Source: Arthrobacter gallicola (GTDB taxonomy: Bacteria > Actinomycetota > Actinomycetes > Actinomycetales > Micrococcaceae). Taken from it: a stretch of DNA of 64,000 nucleotides. The notes beneath the pieces were generated by a model, which saw only the letters and a program-made list of their open reading frames with translations, did not search any database and was not told where the DNA came from. Positions 46,708 to 55,163 of the stretch are shown here, piece after piece. Numbering within the stretch: the first letter of the stretch is position 1; every line of letters starts with the position of its first letter. Made by a program: the position numbers and the translations under genes. The DNA is taken from the NCBI RefSeq assembly GCF_014836775.1, contig NZ_JACSQD010000006.1, positions 186,001-250,000 of the forward strand. The letters run 5' to 3'.

Positions 46708-49700
46708 CTATCGTGATTCGGTGAGGGCGCGCCTGCGGCCGTGTGGACGGCGCGGATCAGCATCTGGGGTCAAAGCATCCCGGTGGACCGGAGCGGCGGC
46801 TGATCCGGCGACGGCGTCCCAGTGGGTCAGTGGGTTTCCGTACCAGGTGCTGTGGGCCGGCACGCTTTCTTCGCGCATGACCAGCGAGCAGCTGCCGACG
46901 GTCGCCCCGTCCTCGATGGTGCTGCCGGGAAGCACAATGCTGTTCGGTCCCAGGGTTGCCCCGGCTCCGATCCAGACGGAATCCATCCGCATGATCCGTT
47001 CGTGGAACAGGTGTGTCTGCAGCACGGTGCCCCGGTTGATGCTTGCACCCTTACCGATTTCGATGAGATCGAATTCCGGCAGCCACCAGGTCTCGCACCA
47101 CACCCCGCGCCCCACGTTCGCGCCCATCCAGCGCAGCCAGGCGTTGAGCATGGGCGTGCCCAGAGACATCCGGACGAGGCCGGGAACCGCAAGCGATTCA
47201 GAGAAGACATCCGCCAGTTCATTGCGCCATACGAAGGAGCTCCAGAGCGGATGTTCCGAAACCTTGAACTGTCCCAGCAGCAGCCACTTCGCCGCGATTG
47301 CCACCAGGGACGCCGCGATTCCGCTCGCAAGCAACACCGGACCGGACCACAGCACGGCTGCCCACAGACCGGCTTCATCAGAGATGAACGCCAGGACAAA
47401 AACAGTGGCCAGCGCCAGCCAGACCGTGATGATTGCCGGAATAATGCGGCACGCCTCCACGGCGGCGCGGGCCAGTTTCAGCCGCAGCGGCGGGTCATAG
47501 GTCCGTGACGAGTCGCCTTCCTCAACCGGGCGGGGGAGTTCGACCGGCGGCCGTCCGAAGAAGGAGGAATATTCCGGCATGTCAGCCGGAGCTGAGGACA
47601 GCACGGCGATGAGCGAGTTGTCCGGCACGCTGACACCGCCGCCCACAATCGCGGAGTTACCAACGAAGGACTTCTCCCCCACCTGTGACGGGCCAAGGGA
47701 GAGCCAGCCCTGCCTGACCTTCGCCACGGAGACCATGGAGTGGTCAGCCAGGAAGGCGCGGTCGCCGACGTCGGTGAGGTGCGGAAGGGTTTCCACGGTG
47801 GAGATTTCAACGTTTTTGCCAACCTTGGCGCCAAGCCATTCCATCCACACCGGAGTCAGCAGACCAGCGTACAGCGGGTACATGGAGATCAGGTTCTTCG
47901 CCAGCAGCTGGTTCGTCAGCCACGCTGCCCAGCCGGTCGGACCGTCCAGGGGATGCATCCCCGCCGGCAGCAGCGATCGGAGCATGCGGACGGAAAAGAC
48001 TGTCAGTGCCAGGTAGGTGCCCATGGTCAGCACCACAAAGACGGGGGCCCAAAGGGCCAGTTCAAACAGCGCCGGTCCAAGGTCCCGGGCGTCCTGAAGC
48101 AGCAGGAGGACCAGCATCGAGCCGGGGAGTACCGCCAGCAGCGTCATGATGGTGAGCCAGGACAGGCCCGCCGTGTACAGCAGGTTCATCCCCGCCGGGC
48201 CCTTGGCTCCGTGGTTCTGGGGCCAGCCTTCACCGGCCGAGCCGAGGTATTCCATCGGGGATCCGGACCACTTTTCGCCCGGGGGCACCTGCCCTGAGAC
48301 AAAGGTTCCCGGTTCAATCTCACTGCCGGCACCAATCCGTGCGTCTCCCGTGACCGTGGAGCGCGCCCCTACCCGGCTGTGCGCGCCGATCCGGACGTGC
48401 CCAATGTGCAGAAGGTGGCCGTCGAGCCAGTGCCCGGCGAGGTCCACTTCATATTCTACGGCGGCACCGTCATCAATCTGCGCCAGCCCGGTCACCGGAG
48501 GCATGGCTTCCAGGTGCACGTTTCGCCCGATGCTGCAGCCCAGTGCGCGGGCATACCAGAGTCCGAGCGGGGTTCCCATGATGGGTTCGAGCTTGCCGTA
48601 CGTGACAATGCGTTCCGCTGCCCAGAGCCGTAGATGGGTTCCTCCGCCGCGGGCATAAACGCCGGGCCGTATCCGGAACAGCAGCGTCCGGCACGCAAGG
48701 ATGGCGCCCAGCATGCGGGCCGGAAGGCTGTAGAGCACAAACCAGGCGGCCACCAGCGGCAGCAGCGGCGGATTAGGCGTCCATGGCGTGGCCAGCACGT
48801 TGCTCATGACCCAGCAGACGATCGCGATCCCGGTGACGTAGCGCAGTCCGGTGATTGCGTAGAGCCCGGCGATCAGCGGGGCTTGAACCAGTCCGGTCCA
48901 CCAGGGGGTGTTCGGGACCTCGCGCTTGGCGGCGCCGTTGTCCGTGGTCTGGCGAAGCCGCTCGGCCATCGCGAGGAGGGAGGGATTGGCATAGATATCG
49001 GCAATGGAAACCTTCGGGTAGCGTTCCCGCAGCGCCGAGACAAGCTGCGCGGCCGCGAGGCTCGCGCCGCCCAGGGCGAAAAAATCGCTGTCCTTGGTCA
49101 GTGGCTGCGGGCCGAGGAGGTCCGTCCAGCGCTGAGCGAGCCAGCGGAGGTCAGCGTTGAGCTCCACCTCGACGTCCAGCTGCTGCTCCACCGCTTTTTC
49201 GGGGACGCTGAGCGCGTTGCGGTCCACCTTGCCGGAGGATTTCATCGGCAGCTCGTCGATGATCCGCAGGGTGGGAACCAGTGTGGCCGGCAGCCGGGTA
49301 CTGAGTTCGGTCCGGGCGCCTGCCAGGTCCACCTCCCCCGGTGCGGATTCAACCAGGTAGCCCACCAGAATCTCGTTGCCGCTGGCCGTAACCTGCACGG
49401 CGGCTGCGGCGCTGGTGACTCCCGGCAGGGCCGTCAGCGCGTGGTCGATCTCCCCCAGTTCCACCCGCCGGCCGGCGAGTTTCACCTGTTCGTCCAGGCG
49501 GCCGGCGAAAATGAGTCCTTCGCGCTCGGCCCGCACCTTGTCTCCGCTGCGGTACGCGCGGTTCCAGCCCAGGGAGGGCAGCGGCGCGTACTTCACGGCG
49601 CTGATCTCAGGGTCCAGGTAGCGGGCCAGGCCGACGCCGCCAATCACCAGTTCGCCTTCCTCGCCCCAGGCCACCGGGTTGCCGTCCGAATCCACGACGG

Positions 49701-50796
49701 CGAGGTCCCAGCCTTCCAGCGGAAGGCCGATGCGGACGGGATCGGTGCCGTCCAGCGGCGCAGCGCAGGCGATGACGGTGGCCTCGGTGGGCCCATAGGT
49801 GTTCCAGACTTCCCTGCCCGGCCCCGAAAGCCGGGCACCGAGTTCCACGGGGCAGGCTTCGCCGCCGAAGATCAGCAACCGGATTCGGCTGACGATCTCC
49901 GCCGGCCAGACTGAGGCCAGGGTCGGCACGGTGGAGACCACCGTGATTTTGCGTTCCAGGAGCCATGGACCGAGGTCAATGATGGAGCGGACCACTGAGC
50001 GGGGTGCCGGGACCAGGCAGGCACCGTGCGCCCAGGCCAGCCACATCTCCTCGCAGGAAGCATCGAATGTCACGGAGAGTCCGGCGAGGACCCGGTCTCC
50101 CGGGCGGAGCGGTTCGTCAACGCAGTAGAGACGGGATTCCGCGTCAACCAGCGCGGCAGCGGAACGGTGCGTCACCGCAACACCCTTGGGCTTGCCGGTG
50201 GAGCCGGAGGTAAAGATGATCCACGCGTCGTCCTCGGGATGCGGTTCCGGACCGCTGCCGTGGATGGGCACACCCTGCCGTACGGTCAGCTGCAGTCCTT
50301 CACCGATCACGGCGCAGACTCCGCCTTCGGCCCAGACAACGTCCGCGCGGCCCGAGGGCTCGTCGGCGTCGACCGGTACATAGGCAGCGCCGGAAAAGAG
50401 GACTCCCAGGATGGCGATATACAGATCCATGGTCCCGGAAGGAACCAGGATCCCTACCCTGTCTCCGGCACCGATGCTCGCTGACCAGAGTTTCCGGGCC
50501 AGGGTGTTGACCCGGTCGTGGAGCTCGGCATAGGTCAGCGTTTCCGTTCCGTCATCGAGAGCCGGCGCCGATGGATACGCTGCTGCCGTTTCGGTGAAAA
50601 TGTCGACCAGTGTGCGCTGCTCCGGCGCGGGGCCGCCGTAGTAGACGGCCCGGTCCGGCGCGAGCGTGGTGCGGCTGAATACCCGCTCCCGGTCGGCTTC
50701 CGTCCGGGCCGGCGCCGTGGTGCTGCCTGTGCGGGTGCTTTGACGGATTCCCTTCGTTGTACTCAGTGGTTCGGACCGGTCTTCGGACAGCGTCAT
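46708..50796 (-). CDS. Pls/PosA-type single-module NRPS (poly-lysine synthetase-like)
   Basis: 1,362 residues. An adenylation domain (about 50-540) with IIFTSGSTGKPKG (A3), FDASCEEMW (A4), NTYGPTEAT (A5) and MKSSGKVDR (A10 Lys) is followed by a thiolation domain with DFFALGGASL (Ser about 575). The long C-terminal part (about 640-1340) alternates hydrophobic helices with hexapeptide-like blocks (VRIGAHSRVGARSTVTGDARIGAGSEI). No condensation or thioesterase domain in the standard sense; this is the architecture and length of epsilon-polylysine and related isopeptide synthetases. By alignment with GrsA the pocket reads D-A-E-S-I-G-T-V-I-K, close to the lysine code. GAAGGAAG precedes ATG 50796. 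Membrane-bound; needs phosphopantetheine. Confidence 0.87.
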   Translation of the reverse strand: MTLSEDRSEPLSTTKGIRQSTRTGSTTAPARTEADRERVFSRTTLAPDRAVYYGGPAPEQRTLVDIFTETAAAYPSAPALDDGTETLTYAELHDRVNTLARKLWSASIGAGDRVGILVPSGTMDLYIAILGVLFSGAAYVPVDADEPSGRADVVWAEGGVCAVIGEGLQLTVRQGVPIHGSGPEPHPEDDAWIIFTSGSTGKPKGVAVTHRSAAALVDAESRLYCVDEPLRPGDRVLAGLSVTFDASCEEMWLAWAHGACLVPAPRSVVRSIIDLGPWLLERKITVVSTVPTLASVWPAEIVSRIRLLIFGGEACPVELGARLSGPGREVWNTYGPTEATVIACAAPLDGTDPVRIGLPLEGWDLAVVDSDGNPVAWGEEGELVIGGVGLARYLDPEISAVKYAPLPSLGWNRAYRSGDKVRAEREGLIFAGRLDEQVKLAGRRVELGEIDHALTALPGVTSAAAAVQVTASGNEILVGYLVESAPGEVDLAGARTELSTRLPATLVPTLRIIDELPMKSSGKVDRNALSVPEKAVEQQLDVEVELNADLRWLAQRWTDLLGPQPLTKDSDFFALGGASLAAAQLVSALRERYPKVSIADIYANPSLLAMAERLRQTTDNGAAKREVPNTPWWTGLVQAPLIAGLYAITGLRYVTGIAIVCWVMSNVLATPWTPNPPLLPLVAAWFVLYSLPARMLGAILACRTLLFRIRPGVYARGGGTHLRLWAAERIVTYGKLEPIMGTPLGLWYARALGCSIGRNVHLEAMPPVTGLAQIDDGAAVEYEVDLAGHWLDGHLLHIGHVRIGAHSRVGARSTVTGDARIGAGSEIEPGTFVSGQVPPGEKWSGSPMEYLGSAGEGWPQNHGAKGPAGMNLLYTAGLSWLTIMTLLAVLPGSMLVLLLLQDARDLGPALFELALWAPVFVVLTMGTYLALTVFSVRMLRSLLPAGMHPLDGPTGWAAWLTNQLLAKNLISMYPLYAGLLTPVWMEWLGAKVGKNVEISTVETLPHLTDVGDRAFLADHSMVSVAKVRQGWLSLGPSQVGEKSFVGNSAIVGGGVSVPDNSLIAVLSSAPADMPEYSSFFGRPPVELPRPVEEGDSSRTYDPPLRLKLARAAVEACRIIPAIITVWLALATVFVLAFISDEAGLWAAVLWSGPVLLASGIAASLVAIAAKWLLLGQFKVSEHPLWSSFVWRNELADVFSESLAVPGLVRMSLGTPMLNAWLRWMGANVGRGVWCETWWLPEFDLIEIGKGASINRGTVLQTHLFHERIMRMDSVWIGAGATLGPNSIVLPGSTIEDGATVGSCSLVMREESVPAHSTWYGNPLTHWDAVAGSAAAPVHRDALTPDADPRRPHGRRRALTESR

Positions 50797-50940
50797 CGGG
50801 TTTTTCTTCCTTCGTGGCACGGCATGGCATGGCTTTTGTGCCGCATTGCCCTGTCTTTCAGAAGACACTCGATCAAGCGGCCTCAAGTAGCCTAGGGACG
50901 GCTTTCAGACCTGAACATGAGTACCGCGGCCTGCCCTCTA

Positions 50941-50963
50941 CGGTCCGGTACGTAGCCGGACCG
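50941..50963. promoter_or_regulatory. Inverted repeat CGGTCCGG-N7-CCGGACCG upstream of pls
   Basis: 8-bp perfect arms (50941-50948 with 50956-50963) in the 368-bp spacer between pls and its divergent DUF418-type paralogue. Operator or leader hairpin of the pls transcript. A second hairpin, CGGCGG-N6-CCGCCG (51122-51139), lies before the paralogue's ribosome site. No gene is seen in the spacer. Confidence 0.5.
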
Positions 50964-51164
50964 GAAGCCATTACTGGTGCTCTACTCGTTCCTCCGCCGC
51001 TGACCTCGTGATACTCAAGGTTCACAGGCAACTCCCAGAAAGCGCATAGCCTCAGCACAGTCCACATTGTTTGCCTCAGACCAGCCGTCCAAGGCAAAGT
51101 GACGGGCAAGCGGCGCTCAACCGGCGGAAAGAACCGCCGTCGACGCAGCATTTGAAGGGGATCC

Positions 51165-52364
51165 ATGAGCACTTCCGGCACCACGCCAAAAGTTAGGTTT
51201 ACGGGAATTGATGCGGCGCGGGGAATCGCTCTGATCGGCATGATGGCGATCCATGTGCTCCCGGAGGTGTCGGACGATTACGGCCCTACCTGGTCCTGGT
51301 CTCTGTTCGCTGGAAAGTCGGCTGCACTGTTCGCTCTGCTTGCCGGAGTCACCCTGGCACTTTCGGCTGGCGGAGTGCGTCCCAAGCGGGGCCTGGATCT
51401 GGCGGCGGTACGCCGGGGAACCGCGGTGCGGGCGGTGATCGTCGGCGCGATCGGACTAACAGTCGCCTATATTGATATGCCCGCTTTCATCATCCTGGCC
51501 TACTACGGCGTGATGTTCCTGCTGGCGGTTCCCCTGCTGGGTCTTTCCGCGCGGACGCTCTTTGCAGCGGCGGCGGGCTTCGCCATCCTGGGCCCAACCC
51601 TGATGGCACTCCTGCGCGGCTACCTGCCCGCACCCGGGTTCGACCCAACGTTTACGGCCCTGTTCACGGACCCGTGGCAAACCGTGACCCAGCTCCTGCT
51701 GACCGGGACTTATCCGGCCATCCCCTGGATGGCGTACATCTGTGCCGGGCTCGCCATCGGGCGGCTGCGGCTCGGGGAATGGAAAACCCAGACGGCGATC
51801 CTGGTGGCGGGCGCCGGCACCGCCCTCGCCGCTGCCTTGGTCTCTGCCTTGCTGCTGGGACCGCTGGGCGGCCTCGAACAGATAGTGGCCGCCACCCCGG
51901 ACATGGACACCGAAGCGGTCCGTGATGTCCTCATCTGGGGACCATCCGGATACCTGCCGACGACGACGTTCTGGTGGTTCGCCATCCTTGCTCCGCACTC
52001 CACCACTCCACTGGACCTCCTGTACACCATTGGAGTTGCCGCGGCCGTGCTCGGTGCCATGCTCCTGCTCAGCCGGGTTGCCGAACGCTACCTGCTTCCG
52101 CTCGCTGCGGCAGGCAGTATGACGCTGACCCTGTACACGGGCCATCTGCTGATCCTGGGCAGCGGCTTCTACGAGGACCAGCCGGAAGTTTCCCTGGTGC
52201 TGCAGGTTGCTGCGGTGATCGCATTCGCCCTGATTTGGCGGAGGTTCCACAGCCAGGGGCCGCTGGAAGAGCTGGTGGGAAAGGCCGCCGGCGCGGCCCG
52301 CCGGCGGGTGCTGGAACGGGGCAGGCAAGTGCCCACAGCTGAAAACGGACCGGGGACATCCTGA
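51165..52364 (+). CDS. DUF1624/DUF418-type membrane protein (copy 2)
   Basis: 399 residues, about ten transmembrane segments, paralogous to the protein at 44356 over its whole membrane part (GIDAARGIALIGMMAIHVLP; AYYGVMFLLAVPLLGLSAR; GSMTLTLYTGHLLILGSGF). It lacks the long repetitive tail of copy 1. Family members are considered integral membrane acyltransferases or carriers; function unknown. The ATG follows a GAAGGGG ribosome site. Divergent from pls and convergent with the phosphopantetheinyl transferase gene (27-bp gap); probably controlled by the shared upstream region. Confidence 0.82.
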   Translation: MSTSGTTPKVRFTGIDAARGIALIGMMAIHVLPEVSDDYGPTWSWSLFAGKSAALFALLAGVTLALSAGGVRPKRGLDLAAVRRGTAVRAVIVGAIGLTVAYIDMPAFIILAYYGVMFLLAVPLLGLSARTLFAAAAGFAILGPTLMALLRGYLPAPGFDPTFTALFTDPWQTVTQLLLTGTYPAIPWMAYICAGLAIGRLRLGEWKTQTAILVAGAGTALAAALVSALLLGPLGGLEQIVAATPDMDTEAVRDVLIWGPSGYLPTTTFWWFAILAPHSTTPLDLLYTIGVAAAVLGAMLLLSRVAERYLLPLAAAGSMTLTLYTGHLLILGSGFYEDQPEVSLVLQVAAVIAFALIWRRFHSQGPLEELVGKAAGAARRRVLERGRQVPTAENGPGTS

Positions 52365-52391
52365 GCTGGAGCCTGATCATGGGGGCCGGGG

Positions 52392-53159
52392 TTAGGCTCG
52401 GCTGCGGTACTCGACCCGGACCTCCCCAGCGGCCGGCACGGCCGCGGCAGCGAACAACCCGGGTGAAAGCATCCGGGTATCCAGGTCCATGACTGACATT
52501 CGTCCCCCGGACGGCCCGGCGGCCACGGTGGAATCCGCGGTGAGCTCCACTCCCACGTCAACCAGGTGCGGCGCGATCCGCAGCCCGTCCCCCGAGGCTT
52601 TAAGGACCGCTTCTTTCCGGGTCCACAACCGAGCCTGGCGCACTGCCCGCTCAGCCGGCCCAACGGCGTCGTACTGTGCCTGTTCGGCCTCCGTAGCAAT
52701 CACCGCGTCCAGGCGGGGATCACCGAACCCGGTGACATCCGCCAGATCCACTCCCACAGGCCCGGTGGCGCTGGCTCCGGCGAGCAGCCACGGTCCGCAG
52801 CGGCTGAAGCTGACCTGGAACGGCACTGGCTTTCCGTGCACCAGGTAGCGCGGAATTCCGTGGCTCTGTGTCGAGGCAGCACGGCACTGCGGGCATTGGT
52901 AGTCGGCGGCGGCCACCGCAGGGTCGACGCCGGCGAGCGCGGCCACGAACCGGCGGGCTGCCTGCCGGGAGGCGACAAAACGGCGCTGCACCGCCGGTAT
53001 TGCGAAGGCCCGGGCGCGCAGCAGTTCGGCCGGAGTCAGCGGAGCTTCCGCCGGGTCAGGTTCCTCCAGCGGTAAAACGGCGACCGTCAGCAGCACCGCG
53101 GGCGCGCGTGCTGCGGTTCCCCCGGTTGCCTCAGTTCGTGCCCCAGTCCAGGTTGTCAT
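52392..53159 (-). CDS. 4'-phosphopantetheinyl transferase (Sfp-type)
   Basis: 255 residues. GVDLADV and WTRKEAVLKASGDG are the Mg2+/CoA-binding motifs P1 and P3 of Sfp-type transferases, which convert apo carrier proteins to the holo form. An N-terminal extension of about 50 residues (ARAFAIPAVQRRFVASRQAARR) matches family start regions. A cysteine pair CPQC in the middle is unusual. It is adjacent to the pls locus and is the obvious candidate to activate its thiolation domain. TAGGGT 8 nt before ATG 53159 suggests a leaderless message. Confidence 0.88.
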   Translation of the reverse strand: MTTWTGARTEATGGTAARAPAVLLTVAVLPLEEPDPAEAPLTPAELLRARAFAIPAVQRRFVASRQAARRFVAALAGVDPAVAAADYQCPQCRAASTQSHGIPRYLVHGKPVPFQVSFSRCGPWLLAGASATGPVGVDLADVTGFGDPRLDAVIATEAEQAQYDAVGPAERAVRQARLWTRKEAVLKASGDGLRIAPHLVDVGVELTADSTVAAGPSGGRMSVMDLDTRMLSPGLFAAAAVPAAGEVRVEYRSRA

Positions 53160-53167
53160 CCCGCCGC

Positions 53168-53173
53168 ACCCTA
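53168..53173 (-). promoter_or_regulatory. -10 element TAGGGT of the PPTase gene
   Basis: Minus strand TAGGGT, 8 nt before ATG 53159. Confidence 0.5.
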
Positions 53174-53262
53174 CCTGCTGGCGGCGTTTCGGGGAATCCC
53201 CGCCGCGGCAGCCCCGAGCAGTCCTGGATGGCGCTGAGGAATAAACCGGAGGGTTCCGGACG

Positions 53263-53991
53263 TTGCGGACCTTTGTGTTGGTTGAAATCTGGTCCGATAT
53301 CGGATGTCCCTGGTGTTTTATTGGCAAGCGGCGCTTTGAGACCGCCCTGTCCCGCTTCGAGCATGCGGCGGAGGTGGAGGTCCGCTGGCGCAGCTACCAG
53401 CTGGATCCCTCCGTGCCCGAGCATTTCGACGGCAGCGAGGTGGACTACCTCAGCAAGGTCAAGGGCATGGACCCGGCCCAGGTGGCGGGAATGCTGGAGC
53501 ATGTTTCGTCCCAAGCCGCTGGCGAGGGCCTGAACTACCGGTTCGACGAGCTGGTGGTGGCCAACAGTTTCACCGCTCACCGGCTCATTCACCTCGTACG
53601 GGACTCCGGTGGCGAGAAGGCCGCGGCGGCCGTCAAGGAGGCGCTGCTCTCCGCGCACTTTGAAAAGGGCCTGGACATCGCCAGTCATGATGTCCTTGCA
53701 GAGATCGGCGCCCAGGCGGGCCTGGATCCGGAGACCGTGCGCTCCACGCTCGCCGGCACCGGCTACACCGAGGCGGTGGAGCAGGACGTAGCCGAGGCCC
53801 GGGCCCTGGGTGTCAGTGGTGTCCCGTTCTTTGTGCTGGACCGCAGGTACGGCATTTCCGGAGCGCAGCCCGCCGAGCTATTTGAACAGGCGCTGGCCCA
53901 GGCATGGGAAGCCGGGCACCAGCCGCTGCAGCCCGCAGCGGCGGCCGCATCTGCCGACGGCGCCGCCTGTTCAGCGGACGGCTGCAGCTAG
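53263..53991 (+). CDS. DsbA family oxidoreductase (FrnE-like)
   Basis: 242 residues. EIWSDIGCPWCFIGKRRFE carries the CPWC redox pair (Cys15, Cys18), and GVSGVPFFVLD is the cis-Pro loop. The helical insertion and HDVLAEIGAQAGLD segment are of the FrnE/2-hydroxychromene-2-carboxylate isomerase-like group. No signal peptide, so cytoplasmic. TTG 53263 is chosen because GGAGGG lies 9 nt before it; GTG 53275 is possible. The C-terminus ends in an Ala-rich tail with two cysteines. Confidence 0.86.
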   Translation: MRTFVLVEIWSDIGCPWCFIGKRRFETALSRFEHAAEVEVRWRSYQLDPSVPEHFDGSEVDYLSKVKGMDPAQVAGMLEHVSSQAAGEGLNYRFDELVVANSFTAHRLIHLVRDSGGEKAAAAVKEALLSAHFEKGLDIASHDVLAEIGAQAGLDPETVRSTLAGTGYTEAVEQDVAEARALGVSGVPFFVLDRRYGISGAQPAELFEQALAQAWEAGHQPLQPAAAAASADGAACSADGCS

Positions 53992-54067
53992 CGCCAGCCT
54001 GGTTTCTCCGTTGTCTGCGGGCACAGGAGGCTGCAGTGCTCCGGTGTCTACAGTGCTCCGGGTCAGG

Positions 54068-54748
54068 CTACTGCGACTCCGCTGACGGGGAACTGGTGGC
54101 CCACGGACAGCTGATGGGGCCGGGAATGGCTGCCTGCGCCTTTTCCACCGGCACCAGGCCGTCATACGTGGAGCCCAGGACCACGTCCACCGAGGAGTCT
54201 CTTCGGTCGTCCTGGATGTAGTGCGTGGAGGGGATCTGCTGCTGCACGGTGAAGGCAGCCGCTTCACCGCCGGGTCCGGACAGGATGATCGCTGTCATGC
54301 CTTCCCGGTTCACCGTGCTGTTCCCCGTTTGCTGCACGTTGAAACCGCGCGCTTTCAAGGCTTCGGCCACTTCGGTGGCCAGCCCGGGAGTCGGCGTCGA
54401 ATTGTAGACATTTACCGTCACGGTATCCGGCGCCTGGTAAAGGTACGGTCCGGCCGGACAGTCGGTCTGCGCCGCCGGCCGGATGTCCGGACGCGGGAGA
54501 TTGATCCAGCCTGCGGCGATGCCCTGCACCACAATGGCTGCTGCGATCACGACGGCGATCAGTAGTCCCAGGACCACCCCGTGGAAGGCGCGCCGCCGTT
54601 TCGCGCGGCGCTCCGCGGCGTCGTCTTCTCCGTCATTGAAGACCGTGCCAAGGTCCTCCTCGGTCACGATCCTGTGACCGTGCCATTGTGCCGGGTCGCC
54701 CTTTGCATGAGCGCCGTCAGGTTGCCCGCGAGGGGGCTGGTTAGTCAT
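54068..54748 (-). CDS. LytR C-terminal domain membrane protein
   Basis: 226 residues: basic cytoplasmic N-terminus (RRAKRRRAFHG), one membrane helix (about 57-78) and an extracellular LytR_C domain (VTVNVYNSTPTPGLATEVAEALKARGFNV). This domain occurs at the end of LCP wall-ligase proteins but here is free-standing, as is common in actinobacteria. A possible role is in cell-wall polymer handling. Its start overlaps the end of the upstream VapB-like gene by 8 bp. Confidence 0.84.
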   Translation of the reverse strand: MTNQPPRGQPDGAHAKGDPAQWHGHRIVTEEDLGTVFNDGEDDAAERRAKRRRAFHGVVLGLLIAVVIAAAIVVQGIAAGWINLPRPDIRPAAQTDCPAGPYLYQAPDTVTVNVYNSTPTPGLATEVAEALKARGFNVQQTGNSTVNREGMTAIILSGPGGEAAAFTVQQQIPSTHYIQDDRRDSSVDVVLGSTYDGLVPVEKAQAAIPGPISCPWATSSPSAESQ

Positions 54749-55040
54749 CGATCACGAGCACGCGTGCGTGCAGGATAGTGCGCTGGTGCAGCGCGGTCCG
54801 TACGGCCCGGTGCAGTCCGTCTTCCAGGTACATAGTGCCCCTCCATTGCACGACGTGCGGGAACAGGTCTCCAAAGAAGGTGGAATCCTCGGCCAGCAGC
54901 GCGCCGAGATCAAGGGTGGCTTTGGTAGTCACCAACTCATCCAACCGAACCTGCCGGGGAGGTACCGCTGCCCAGTCCTTGGGTGTTACGTATCCGTGGT
55001 CGGGGTAGGGGCGTACATCGCCAACAGCTTTGAAGATCAC
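54741..55040 (-). CDS. Conserved actinobacterial protein annotated elsewhere as VapB-like
   Basis: 99 residues beginning MIFKAVGDVRPYPDHGYVTPKDWAAV and ending RAVRTALHQRTILHARVLVIDD, the pattern of a conserved actinobacterial family usually labelled 'VapB family antitoxin'. No PIN-domain toxin is adjacent, so a toxin-antitoxin role is not supported here. First gene of a two-gene operon with the LytR_C gene, an association I recall as common in this phylum. Confidence 0.75.
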   Translation of the reverse strand: MIFKAVGDVRPYPDHGYVTPKDWAAVPPRQVRLDELVTTKATLDLGALLAEDSTFFGDLFPHVVQWRGTMYLEDGLHRAVRTALHQRTILHARVLVIDD

Positions 55041-55163
55041 TAACCCAGACTAGAGAAGTTAAGCACCCAAGGAAACAGGACTCCCCGGCGGCAGGCCCGG
55101 TATTACGCGGCTTTGAGGTGACTGGATGCCGGTGGAAGCCCCCGGAACGGGAATACTGGAGGG

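Noticed and set aside
50873-51241. 122-codon minus-strand open frame upstream of pls
   Set aside because: Overlaps the start of the divergent membrane-protein gene, lacks a ribosome site and has no recognisable motif.
41534-53159. Siderophore or classical lipopeptide NRPS cluster
   Set aside because: There is no condensation domain, thioesterase, MbtH-like protein or siderophore tailoring enzyme; the NRPS is a single self-contained Pls-type module.
54741-55040. Toxin-antitoxin system (VapB antitoxin)
   Set aside because: No PIN-domain or other toxin gene is adjacent; the neighbour is a LytR_C membrane protein, so the label is only a family name.
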